From positions 357,839 to 421,838 of the forward strand of contig VXBP01005607.1 of the NCBI GenBank assembly GCA_013400115.1: 64,000 nt of DNA, written 5' to 3'. Shown here in pieces: positions 33,720 to 44,606 of the stretch; the stretch's first letter is position 1, and each line of letters begins with the position of its first letter. The notes under the pieces are model-generated. The model saw only the letters and a list, made by a program, of their open reading frames with translations, made no database searches and had not been told where the DNA came from. This stretch comes from Rhinopomastus cyanomelas (Eukaryota > Chordata > Aves > Bucerotiformes > Rhinopomastidae). Made by a program: the position numbers and the translations under genes.

Positions 33720-35989
33720 GTACTTTAGGATCCCCGTATGGAAAGCAAAAAAGGTTTATCCCACTCTGCTACATGCAGAATGTCACCTAGTGAGAGACTA
33801 GCATATTTTCTTAGCGCTGCACTCCTCCTCTGCAGTCTCATTATGTGACATTTTCATTCATTCAAATATAAAGTAGGTTTCAGAGTATTCGGAGTTGTAA
33901 CACACAGAGACAGATTAATCGTCAGCCTAAAACACATCTTGTGCGGTGGCTTTATTATCTTTTCAAAGCAGAGCTGTAAAAATAGAGAAACTGCGATCTT
34001 TCATGCTATCCTTTAATAAAGTTATTTTTAAAATGCTATAAAAATGGTTTCAGGGGTGTTTTTTTCTCCAAGCTACAGTCTAATGCAACTAACTCTTGTA
34101 CATCCAAAACAGTAAAGTCTGAATAAGTAGTTTTAACAGTCCCCGTGGACTTGTAATCTAGCAAGAGTGAAGAACTTTAACCACTAGAGACAGAAATGGG
34201 AAGGAATCCTGAGTTTCAAGTTGCAAAACAGGCCTGTTCTTTTGTCATTCTGATGGGCCACCGCCTTGCAAAGTGCTCTCACTTCTCTGATAAATTTTAA
34301 ATGCCTGTTCCTGCATTGCCAAATGTTCAGGTAAGCGTGGGTTGCCTATTTTTCCCCCCATTTTCTTCTACAGGCTCAGTATCATCCTAACTCATCTGCT
34401 GCAATAAATGGGCATTTTATGTTGTGTGTAGACCTTAGTAGACTTTAGAGCCTTAGCAGACATGTGTCCTGTTTCTGAGCATCTCGTCCCTATCAAGGTA
34501 AAATGCAAGGGCTTGAAAGGCAGAGAGCACCTTACACTTCATGGAGGGAACATGCTTCCACCAATAGACATGAAACTATTCCTTCCCTATTCCTTCTTCT
34601 GCAGATGCATGAGGGTACATCCACACATTTATTATGGTTCAAATACAGACCTGAAACCAAAACTCAATTGGGAACAAAGCCAAAGTGTTACTAGAATCAG
34701 TGCTGGTAAGAAGAACAGCTGCTGAGAGCAGGCATCAACTTGGTCTGGTCTGTACATGCCACTGTTAATCCTGGCCTCCCTCATGTGGTGGCCACGCACA
34801 TTACTTGAAGAGAAAAATAACGTACTTGAATCGTGTTCAACTTTCCCACCTACGTCTCGGGCCAGCCAGCGCTTCTGGAGAGAAACGTGCCACAACCAGG
34901 CAATTCCTCTGATGCATGATGCAGCTGGGGTATCTGCATGAGCTGAAGTCAGCCTTGGAGAAAAAGGGTTTTTAACTAACAGAGATGATTCATTGGTCTA
35001 AAACGAGAACTAGTGCAACAGACTTTTACCAAACCAGCAGGAAAATCACCCCCTCAGCTTGGCATGGAACAACCACCCACCCACATAGGGCAGGACTGTG
35101 GCCAGCACAACAGTGGACTCTATGTGGCCACTAACCCAAAGCAGGAGACACCTTCTAGCATTTTCTGAAGATTCTTAAAACTTCTCAACATTTTCCCACA
35201 ATAAAAACTAAAATGAGAAGACAATATGAAACTTGCACATCATCAAGTAGACCTTGAAATCCATCATTCAGTGGGTCTCTTAGAATTCAGACATTTCACG
35301 TTGGACTTGACAAGTTTCCTGTCAGAAGACTCCACAGAAAACTGGAGGCTTCTGTAATAAGTTTTGGCTTGGGCTAACCAAAACTTTGATGCCTAGGAAA
35401 TGGATGTAGGTAAAAAACATTATAGACTTCCTCAGGAAAGAAAAGGACACCCGTAACTCTGAAGCAACTACACCTCTAACAAGGCCTTTGGCTTGAATTA
35501 ACCACTCAGAAGTATTTTGTGACGGATCTGATCAGTACCCTACCACAGACCAAATCTTTCTAAATGGTGGCCAAATGGAGTCAGTGACTGTTTTCTTACG
35601 GAGCTCTAGTGTACAAAGCAAGTGCCCCTCTGAAGTGACCAAGGAGCTGAGGCACTTCAGCATACTGCAAGGCAGCAGTTTTCATGTCAGTAACAGTCTG
35701 AGGCAGATGCCCTTCCTCTCTACCTTCCTGCTTTATGTTTTTATTAATTTTTAAATTTTATTTTCTAATCAGACCTATCCCTAAACTTTCAAAAATGAAA
35801 ATGATTTATCAAAACAAGGAGAAAATGTAATTCATACTTTATTGAACCTTTTAATTGGGGGGAAAAAAAAGATGAATTAATTCACTTTTATTTTTACATC
35901 TGGTAAAAAGTATGGAATTCAGGTATTTCGTGCCAAGTTTTTACTAGAAATGAATTTCTACATCCAAGTAATGGATGACTAGGGAAATG
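33720..35989. other. Intronic DNA without genes
   Basis: No repeats recognised. Open frames of 60-87 codons at 34460-34940 overlap on both strands and have no recognisable family. Confidence 0.4.
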
Positions 35990-36560
35990 GAGTGGCTTAA
36001 AATGCAAATGTGGGGATATTAATTATTGTTGTTATTGGGACATTTACAAGAATAGCATGGCACTATTTTAGAACCAGTAATGTCTGATCTTCTAAAACTA
36101 CGGTAACAAAAATAGAAGTGTTATAAAAACTATCATTAAAAAGTTAATTCCTATAATATTTTAGTTTGTTTTGTCTGAAAATGTATTTGAAGTCTGGAAA
36201 CGCCTGGTGCACATATTCAGTATTTTATAACTTAATTTGTTCAACAAGAACAACAGTATTTTAACAAGGTGAAACGATTTTGCGATTAAAGTACTGCCTG
36301 CTTCATCAGTAGTAAAGAGCTAATGGAAAAACATCTAATCTTTATAAAGCACAGACTCATAATTTAACTGCTGAGAACAAATGAAAAGCGTAATTCTTTT
36401 TTTGCTGCTTTCGCGGTAGCATGTGGCGATAGCAAAGTATTAGCATAAGCCAGAACTTGCTCCCACTTTTCTTTCCAGGCATGTAACAAATATCTGATGG
36501 CTGTGCAAATGTCACCCGAAGCAGAGCTGTCCCAGCTGGCAAGCCATACATTAAAAGGTA
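35990..36560. promoter_or_regulatory. Candidate conserved noncoding element with POU octamer
   Basis: Repeat-free. It has a perfect octamer ATGCAAAT at 36002-36009, then TATTAATTATTGTTGTTATTG (homeodomain and SOX-like words), and further on CTAATCTTTATAAAGC and TCATAATTTAACTGC. The GC-richer right part (36400-36560) keeps CpGs such as TTTCGCGGTAGC. The pattern fits a developmental enhancer. Conservation is untested. Confidence 0.35.
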
Positions 36561-36750
36561 AATTAGAGAAGGCTGAGACCATCTGGACTAAAATACACTC
36601 CTGTCAGTAGGAATTCAAGCTCCCCAATTCCACAGACCTAAGAACAATATATTGTGTGAGGACTTTGAGTCTTGGGCTCTTTACTAAGCACCATTTAAGA
36701 AATGAAAACATGAGAACGGATTGCAAACCAATGTTGTGATCTTCAAAGCT

Positions 36751-37033
36751 GACTCTTCTCAGTTTCATCTAATGATAGGACAAGGGGCAGTGGGTGTGAG
36801 CTGGAACAGAGGAGGTTCCACATCAATATGAGAAGAAGCTTCTTCCCAGTGAGGGTGACAGAGCACTGGAAGGGGCTGCCCAGGGGGGATGTGGAGTCTC
36901 CTCCTCTGGAGACGTTTAAGACCCACCTAGACATGGTCCTGTGTGACTTGGTCTAGGTGGTCCTGCTGCGGCAGGGGGACTGCACTGGATGATCTTTCAA
37001 GGTCCCTTCCAATCCCTGATGTTCAGTGATACA
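36751..37033 (+). mobile_element. CR1 LINE 3' fragment (283 bp)
   Basis: GACTCTTCTCAGTTTCATCT through AGGACAAGGGGCAGTGGG, GGTTCCACATCAATATGAG, GACTTGGTCTAGGTGGTCC and GATGATCTTTCAAGGTCCC to the tail CCCTGATGTTCAGTGATACA. Complete 3' end. It is one of the best-preserved copies of the dominant subgroup in the window. Confidence 0.94.
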
Positions 37034-37238
37034 TTGGCTAATTTTAGTGCTACACATACCATACATTTGAGTTCATAAATGCCTGTTTTCTGACAAGTGG
37101 CAAGTTCAGGGAGCCAGCAGATCCAGGGTATTACATGAATGCCAAGCACAGAGAATTTGAAATGTGAAGCAGTCTCCCAGCATGCACATTCTCACAGAGG
37201 CTCCTACTAGAAAGCAACTCCTGACAGAGCTTCACAGT

Positions 37239-37340
37239 TGTGTTCCTGTGTGACTTGGTCTAGAGGATCCTGCTGTGGCAGGGGGACTGGACTGGATGAT
37301 CTTTTGAGGTCCCTTCCAATCCCTAATGTTCTGTGGTTCC
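37239..37340 (+). mobile_element. CR1 LINE 3' fragment
   Basis: TGTGTTCCTGTGTGACTTGG, AGAGGATCCTGCTGTGGCAG, GGACTGGACTGGATGATC, tail CCCTAATGTTCTGTGGTTCC. Separate insertion about 200 bp after the previous copy, same orientation. Confidence 0.92.
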
Positions 37341-40209
37341 GTGTTTCTTTACTTAATGCAAACTACCAAAGCAGAAGAAAATGGAAAAATGTAGAAAACA
37401 AACATCCCAAGACAGAAAAACTAACTTTATAAACCACAGCAGAGTCTCCACTTACATTAGTGGAAATTTCTGCATTTCATTCACATGAAATTGCCCATCT
37501 TGTCCAGTCTTGAAAAACTAATCTCTATGTTATGTGTTATGGAATTTAAAGTAACATCTGTTTCACTGAAATTAAATTAACATATTTATATTTGATTAGC
37601 TTATTAACTGCAATTCTCAATATGCTCCATGAGCAGACACCAACTAGAGAGGTGCAGTTCACACCACCACCTGTCTGATATAAAGTACTTTATACCACAG
37701 ATATGGAGGGATCTGTCAACCGTCGGCCAAAGCATCGGACACGTTACGAAGTGACACAAGGGCAGAAAGATGAGCTGTAAAGAACAGTGTGAGGTAGGAG
37801 CAGTTTCTAGGAGGAATGTACGATAAGAATCATCACCCACATATCCATGAAATGTCCCAAATTCAACCTTCCAGTTGTGTCTCTTTGGCACCTGTCTTCC
37901 TGAAGATGCTGCGCACTGCATTCAAAGGTGGGCTAGACAGTGGGGCTGCTCTGAAGCCAGCATTACAGCAAAGCACTTAATTTCTCATAGATGTTTAGGG
38001 CAGTGAGTGCCAAACAGAGTGTCATAGAGGGTTTTCCATTAGATGATATGGACAGGAAACAAACTGCCTATGACCAGCAAAAATAATGGAAACCTGCCTT
38101 CTCTGTGCTGCTCCATGCCAAGGCTACTGAAGGGCTGCATTTAGCATCCGAGTCCTTTCCCTCAAAAGCATTCGTTCTGGTCTCTCTTGCCCAGCCAACA
38201 ATTTACAATTAAAGATTAGATTAACTTATTTCATTTTAAAAACTCTACCCTACTGTTAAGCTTTGTAGAACATCCAACAGGTTCAACAGCTCTGACTGGC
38301 ATGGAGGATGGTGGGCTCCCAGAAACCAGGCTTCTTACATATGCTTTGGAAGAGTGCTTCTCATTTATTATTGCATTTCCTTTTGCCAAATGCATTTCCA
38401 CATGCTTTGTAACGAAAACCAAAGTTCAGCGGCTTCGAGTGCTAGCTAATTTGATTCTGGCATTGCTGACAGAGAGTTAAAAAGGGAACTGTTTGTTGGA
38501 GGCAGTATCTCAAAAGAATGCTACCATGTCCTAGATACTCCAACACGCAGCCACGTGGCTTCTCCTGTGACACAGTGCTCGCAAAGGAAAGCTGCAAGCA
38601 CCAGTGTCAGCAAGCATCTTCTGAGGATGAGGAAAAAAGCTTTCAAGTGACACTCACCAGTGTGAAGATTATATCAGAGACAATTCAAACCACACAGCTT
38701 TCCTTTTGCATCTACTCACTAGGAACAGAAACAACACTACTTCTCCAGCTGCCAAAAAGAGATACCACCAGCCCTCACCCATCACACTGAAGGACTCTTC
38801 CTGGATTCATCTGTGTATCCCCTCCCTTGAATGATCTTCTCTTGATATGTTTCAGTCATTCTGTAGCTCCAGAGTTTTATTCCCTCTCAAATATTTGAAG
38901 GAGGGATTTTAATTGTGGGATACATTTTTCCTTAATAGAAATCCTCCACAAAAATCTCATGTTTGTACCAACATGGTCATCACCCTTTCCCTGTCATCTC
39001 TTCCCTGTCAATAAAAACCCTGTTTTGCACACAGAGTCTGTTTCTGATGCTTCTACTGCAGCTCTATAATGACCAAGTGGAAGCTTCTTAGAAGTGATGG
39101 AAGATCCTGTGTAGGCCTGCCTTTCCTCTTTGTGCTTTTGGGAGCACGCAAGTCTCTTGCTTCCAGTTTCCTTCCTACCTGAGGAGCCTGTCAAAGCACT
39201 TAACCACTTCCACTGGTTAAACCCAAGCCGTGTCCAGCTTTACTCAAGTCCCCAGCAGTGTGAAATGACTGAAGGCTCAAACCATACAAAACCAATACAC
39301 TTCTTGCGGTTCTCTGTAGGCTCAGTAAGTGAGCACAGATTGGCTGCAAATTCAACCCAGACCTACAAACCTCAGCAAATGTTCTTGTGAACTTGATCCA
39401 ACCTTCAGGTTTGTTTCATCCAGTTTCAGATTTCATTGTGAAAGTTTCACTGTGCCCTACGTACTGCCCCAATAAACGACGTCTCAAACAAAATGAGGAC
39501 ATCAGCAAAAATTAAGAGCTCTTCAGACAGCAATGGTTTAGTTTTATACCGTGTGTAAGAACAGGCATTGACAAGCATTTTGCATACAATTACTGCTGTT
39601 ACAAATCAAAAATGGATTGCAGTTAATGGATGTCTGCTTTAGTACAATTTTGGAGAAACTATTCTCCAGAAACCTGGAAGGAATACCTCTGTGCCACAGT
39701 ACTGTTCTTTCCCTCGTCGTAGTCATTTACTAGGAAACAGTCAAGTAATGAAAACTAGGAAACTTTTCATTGCAACACAAACCTGCAGCGTAAGTTTCAG
39801 GCATTTGGGATGTGAAATAACCAAGCCCAAACTTGATGAAGCAGTATTTTCTGCCTGGATATAGCATCACAGAGGTAGCAAAGGGACAGGAACAACGGTA
39901 ACGAGGGAAGCGAAGATCTTTTATGGATCACATTAATACAAAGACAAGATGAACTGAATTGCCTAGCTCATTTTATTTCTCATAAAATGTGTGCTACTGG
40001 CAATGCTGCCTTACTTCTCAATCATATTAAACTGATAAATAAATTTAAAAACCCCAAGACTTACTATACTGTTAGGAAAGGATGTAGGTTGTTATTTTAT
40101 GTTGGATATCATGCAAGTAAATCTTATAAACCTTGTAGTCTGAACAAAAAGCTAAGTATGTTACGCTCAGTTTTGCGAGTTATTTAATCCCTGCACAAAA
40201 GCAGTTGTA
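37341..40209. other. Intronic DNA without genes
   Basis: About 2.9 kb of unique-looking sequence with no repeat or coding assignment. The 105-codon minus frame at 37604-37921 is unremarkable. Confidence 0.45.
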
Positions 40210-40544
40210 GAATCATAGCATAGCTTAGGTTGGAAGGGACCTTAAACATCTTCTAGTTCCATGCCCCAGCCATGGCTAGAGACACCTCTCACCAGACCAG
40301 GTTGCCCCAAGCCCCATTCAACCTAGCCTTGAACACTTCTAGGGAGGGGGCATCCACAACCTCCCTGGACAACCTGTTCCAGTGCCTCAGCACCCTCATA
40401 GTGAGGAATTTCTTGCTAAGAGCCAACACAAATCTGCCATCTTTTAGCTTGAAACCATTCTCCCTTGTCCTATCACTAGAGTTCCTCACAAAAAGATCCC
40501 TCTCCAGCTTTCCTACAGGCCCCTGTGGAAGGCTACTACAAGCG
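40210..40544 (-). mobile_element. CR1 LINE 3' fragment, GGACCTTAAACATC subgroup
   Basis: GAATCATAGCATAGCTTAGG, TTGGAAGGGACCTTAAACATC, GTTGCCCCAAGCCCCATTC, CACAACCTCCCTGGACAACC, then the ORF2 end in complement to GGAAGGCTACTACAAGCG. Intact 3' end with an old ATCATAG tail. It abuts a second CR1 that repeats part of the same region. Confidence 0.9.
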
Positions 40545-40548
40545 CTCA

Positions 40549-41275
40549 ATCACTCCTTCCTAAGACCCAATTTAAACCACCCCGACACAACTTGAAGCCA
40601 TTTCCCCTCATCCCATCATTAATAATTTGGGAGACGAGACCAGCACCAGCCTCACTGCAACTTCCTTTTAGGTAGCTGTAGAGAGCAAGAAGGTCTCCTC
40701 TCAACTTTATCTTCTCTAGACTAAACAATCCCAGTTCCCTCGGCTGCTCTCCATAGGGCCTGTTTTCTAGACCTCTCATCAGCCTCACTGCTCTCCTCTG
40801 GACCCACTCCAGCACCCCAATGTCCTTCTTACACTGTGGTGCCCAAAACTAGACCCACTACTCAAGGTGCGGTCTCACAAGTACAGAGAACAGAGGACCC
40901 ATCACCTCCCTACTCCATTGCTGATCCAAGCCAGGATGCTGTTGGCCTTCTTGACCACCTGCACACACTGCTGGCTCCTATTCAGCTGGCTGTCATCCAG
41001 CACCCACCAGGTCCTTCTCCACCCAGCAGCTATCCAACCACTCTTCCTCCAGCCTGTAGTGCTGCTGGGGGTGGTTGTGACTGAGGTGCATAACTTAGCA
41101 TTTGACTTGGCTAAACCTCATCCCACTGGCCTCAGGCCATCACTCCAGCCTGTACAAGTCCCTCTGCAGCGCCTCGCTATCCTGAAGCAGACCGACACTC
41201 CTGCTTAATTTCATTGTCATCTGCAAATTTACTGAGGGTTCAGTAAACTGCCCAAGGATCACATTAAAGGCAAAA
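40549..41275 (-). mobile_element. CR1 LINE fragment (about 730 bp), ORF2 C-terminal half
   Basis: Complement of CR1 starting at CCTTCCTAAGACCCAATTT, through AACTTGAAGCCATTTCCCC, TTTAGGTAGCTGTAGAGAGC, CTCTCCTCTGGACCCACTCC, GATGCTGTTGGCCTTCTTGACC and CTCTGCAGCGCC to GATCACATTAAAGG. The minus-strand frame 40546-40815 (89 codons) is the ORF2 C-terminal relic. It is the longest single CR1 piece here. Its own 3' UTR is missing. Confidence 0.88.
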
Positions 41276-42052
41276 GCTCAGTTTCAGCACTGAAAATATT
41301 CAAAGCATCTCTTATATTTAAGCTTTGTGTTACAAAGTCAGCATCAGGCGTGACAATCTCCTACACAGAGGACAGAAACTGTTCAGTTACTCTCGCGAAC
41401 AGCAGCGCCTGACTGACCTGGTTGAAACTTCCCAACAACCTTTGATAAATACTGCCCTTTTAGAAATGTCATGTGAGCACTGTAGGAAAGGACGTCACAC
41501 ATAAACGCAGAGATTCACCTTGAGCAGAGGGATGTTTTGCTGGGTTTTAACTCTTCATAAAGAGTGCTTCACGTTGGGAGTCGGCGCAGAGAAGTGCTTT
41601 CAAAAATGCCTCTGGTTTTGTTGAAATGACTACACCGGATGCAGCAACAGGGGAACTCAGTGTCATAGACTGACAAGGAGCAGTTGTCAAAGTCACCACC
41701 ACCACCAGAGCTATGGGTGAAATGAATGTGAACAGGAATGGTCTTGCTATCCACACTACAAAAACCAGTAAACTCCACCTATTCCCAGCTCAAGAGGTTT
41801 CATTCAAGACCCATGCTCAAACTGCAGCTCTGATGGTGGCAGATGTGAAATGTTACTTATATGGAACAAACTGCCTCATCTGAACATCTATGCAGACTGC
41901 CCCTCGTCAGCTTGCAAGGACACACCACAGCCAGTAAACTGCTAGTATTGCCCAGCCAGCACTAGAGAGACAAGAGACACCAGCAGAAGCCTAATGACAC
42001 TACAGACAGCAGAAAAATCAAAAAACAACGTAGGAGCTGAAGACAGCTGCAA
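41276..42052. other. Intronic DNA without genes
   Basis: Unique-looking sequence between two CR1 clusters. No supportable feature. Confidence 0.45.
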
Positions 42053-42143
42053 TCCTGTGCAACCTGCTCTAGGTGAACCTGCTCTGGCAGGAGGGTTGGA
42101 CTAGATCTCCAGAGGTTCCTACCAACCCCTGCCATTTGCTGAT
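42053..42143 (+). mobile_element. CR1 LINE 3' fragment, GGTTGGACTAGATCTCCAG type
   Basis: ATCCTGTGCAACCTGCTCTA, GGTGAACCTGCTCTGGCAG, GGTTGGACTAGATCTCCAGAG, CCAACCCCTGCCATTTGCTG. Three- to four-base deletion at TAGATGATCTCC. A further subgroup, with intact 3' end. Confidence 0.85.
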
Positions 42144-42156
42144 ATAGATTAACACG

Positions 42157-42303
42157 CTCGGTATCACTATCCTTGGATGTGTTTAAAAGTCACGTAGATA
42201 AGGAGCTTAAGGACATGGTTTAGTGGTGGGCTTGTTACACTTATGTTAAACGTTGGACTCTGTGATCTTAAAGGTCTTCTCCAACCTAAACAATTCTATG
42301 ATG
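42157..42303 (+). mobile_element. CR1 LINE 3' fragment, CTTAAAGGTCTTCTCC type
   Basis: CTCGGTATCACTATCCTTGG, GACATGGTTTAGTGGTGGGC, CGTTGGACTCTGTGATCTTA, AAGGTCTTCTCCAACC, tail AACAATTCTATGATG. Older subgroup with intact 3' end. Confidence 0.88.
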
Positions 42304-42371
42304 CATTAAGGAAGGCCAAGAAAAGTTATGTGGAGGAGAACAAGTGTAAAAGTGTAAACCAGAGCACAGAG

Positions 42372-42700
42372 GTGTGCAGTGTCTAGTTCTGGGCCCCTCA
42401 GTTCAAGAAGGGCACGGAACTGCCAGAGAGAGTCCAGAGCAGAGCCACAAAGATGACAGAGTGGAGCATCTCCTTGATGAGGAAAGGCTGAGGGAGGTGG
42501 GTCTCTTTAGGTTGAAGAAACAAAGACCTCATTAATGTTTATAAATATGTGAAGGGTGGGTGCCAGAGGATGCAGCCAGGCTCTGCTCAGTGTCATTTAA
42601 TGATAGCACAAGGGGCAATGGGAGTGAGCTGGAACACAGGAGGTTCCACATCAATATGAGAAGGAACTTCTTCACAGTGAGGGTGACAGAGCACTGGAAT
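42372..42700 (+). mobile_element. CR1 LINE fragment lacking the 3' tail
   Basis: GTGTGCAGTGTCTAGTTCTG, then AGAGAGTCCAGAGCAGAGCC, GGAAAGGCTGAGGGAGG, ATTAATGTTTATAAATATGTG, GATAGCACAAGGGGCAATGG and AGGTTCCACATCAATATGAG, ending abruptly at CAGAGCACTGGAA before a T run. It covers the ORF2 end with an internal deletion near 42530. The terminal 150 bp or so are absent. The 76-codon plus frame 42560-42790 is partly this relic. Confidence 0.9.
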
Positions 42701-43831
42701 TTTTTCTGTCCCCGAGTCTTCCACAGGAGCATTGTCAAAAGAAAGCTAATAACCTCTAAATTAAAGAAAAGAAATCAACCTTACTATTAAACCACATTAT
42801 TTCAATGTCTACATGTTTTAATTCATCATGTAATTTTCTTTTTGGGGCATAGCATTAGGGCTTTTCCTTAAAATGCCAATCTGCCTTTTGATCTTTACTG
42901 CTGGCATGAAATACAAGAGCCATACAGTATATAAATCTTCAGTTTCACTTAGCTTGAAACTGATAAAAAGTAAAAAAGAAAACAAAACCCACTGCATAAA
43001 TCCTTCCAAACCGAAAGGCATGCACCTTACCCCAACTAGCATTCATGTCTGCACATCTTGTTTGAATTATTATCTAAGTTTGTCTTGTTCCATCTCCAGA
43101 ATAAGTCAAATAGCAGAGCATAAAGAAATGGCTTCATGAATAAAAACACATGATCCACTCGGTCACTGTGAACCTAAAAATAAGCTCAGACAGAAAAAAT
43201 ATTATCTGGCAGTCGTCGGGTTACTTTGATCCCTTCACCTCTGTATTCTGTCACATGCGTTCGATCTAGCAGCTACTGGAAGCATCAGCATGAACCTTCC
43301 TGTGAGGAGGACTAATAGTCTGAGGAAAACACTGCAGTCCTACAGAGCTGTGATAGCCAATTAAGTAAGAGAGCATCACACCACAGAAAGGGAAGTTGAA
43401 TTTTAAGACAGAGCAAGAACTGTGGCACTAGACACTGTAAGATGTGGCAAGTCTGAAGAGGTGGCACAGCAACAATTTATTGGATTCACTGGCTTGGATT
43501 TTTTGGTGCAGGAAACAGTCATTTCCAGAGGGATTCCTGAAATGGAAGTTTTTCTTGCCTCTAACCTTCTGCTTCTGAATCATAACATGAAAATTAAGAC
43601 TGTGTGCTATACTGAAGAAGAGTTGGCACAGTTTCGTTTTAGCTAGTGAAAAAGTATTTTGCTTTCTCATTCAAAAAGTCAAATACTTTGAGGTTAAAAA
43701 TCAGCTTTTAAGGGTTTGTGCATATTTCTTCATGGCAGGTCCCACTTAATCTATAATGTGCCACTGATAATACTGCTTCAGAGTTGAAGTCCCAGGCCTG
43801 AATTCGAAAGACTTTTTAATCTTCTGCTTAT

Positions 43832-43874
43832 CAAGTGTCCCCTCCAACCTTAGCTCTTCTATGATTCTATGAAT
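43832..43874 (+). mobile_element. CR1 LINE 3' tail fragment
   Basis: AAGTGTCCCCTCCAACCTTA then CTCTTCTATGATTCTATGAA, a short CR1 terminus with two ATTCTATG tail units. Confidence 0.7.
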
Positions 43875-44477
43875 GATGCTGTGAATACTGACTTCAGAGG
43901 GTCACTGTTCCAGAATTGCTCCATTTTGCACTCACCTTCTGAAAAACACCCATTACGGAAGCAAGCAAGGAGAAACAAACTGACTTCTCCCCAGCCTCAT
44001 GACTGATTCCAAGCTGCGTGCCAACAGCCACTCCAACGACGGAGTACAGGTATCAAGAGGCAAAGAGGTGGCGAGACATCCTACCCTACGTCAGTTAATA
44101 GTCACGATTAAAACACTCCTAAGGGATCAGAGGAGGGAAATGAACCTTGGTACTCCACAACTTGCTCAAAAAACTTAATGCTCACACCATCAGAAGAAAC
44201 GTAAGCAACAAGATTTGCAGTGTCATTGCTTAAGCCCAGCATCATGCAGCTGCTCACACAAGAAGTGGTTTGAGGGCTGAGACAAGGGACGGTGGGCTCA
44301 CCCACCAGTCAGTGTCACAGGCAAAAGAGGCTTGACTTGGATAAACAAACTGTTCCATTTAAACAGTCAAACCCAACACCATTTTTTCAACAGGACACCA
44401 AGACATACAGGTGTTTCTTGAATGCACCTTTCTTCTCACTACTAACAAAGAGCCTAGGATTCTTTATCAGGGAGTAC

Positions 44478-44606
44478 AGTGATAGGACAAGGGACATTGT
44501 TTTAAAATTAAAGTAGATCTAAGGAAGTTCTTCATTGTGATGGCAGTGAGACACCAAAACAGGCTGCATAGCTGTGCATGCTCCATCCCTCAAAGTTTTG
44601 GGACCA
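44478..44606 (+). mobile_element. Diverged CR1 LINE fragment
   Basis: AGTGATAGGACAAGGGACAT, TTTTAAAATTAAAGTAGATC, AGGAAGTTCTTCATTGTGATG, GAGACACCAAAACAGGCTGC, CTCCATCCCTCAAAGTTTTG. This follows the CR1 3' UTR order of an old subfamily. No tail. Confidence 0.72.
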
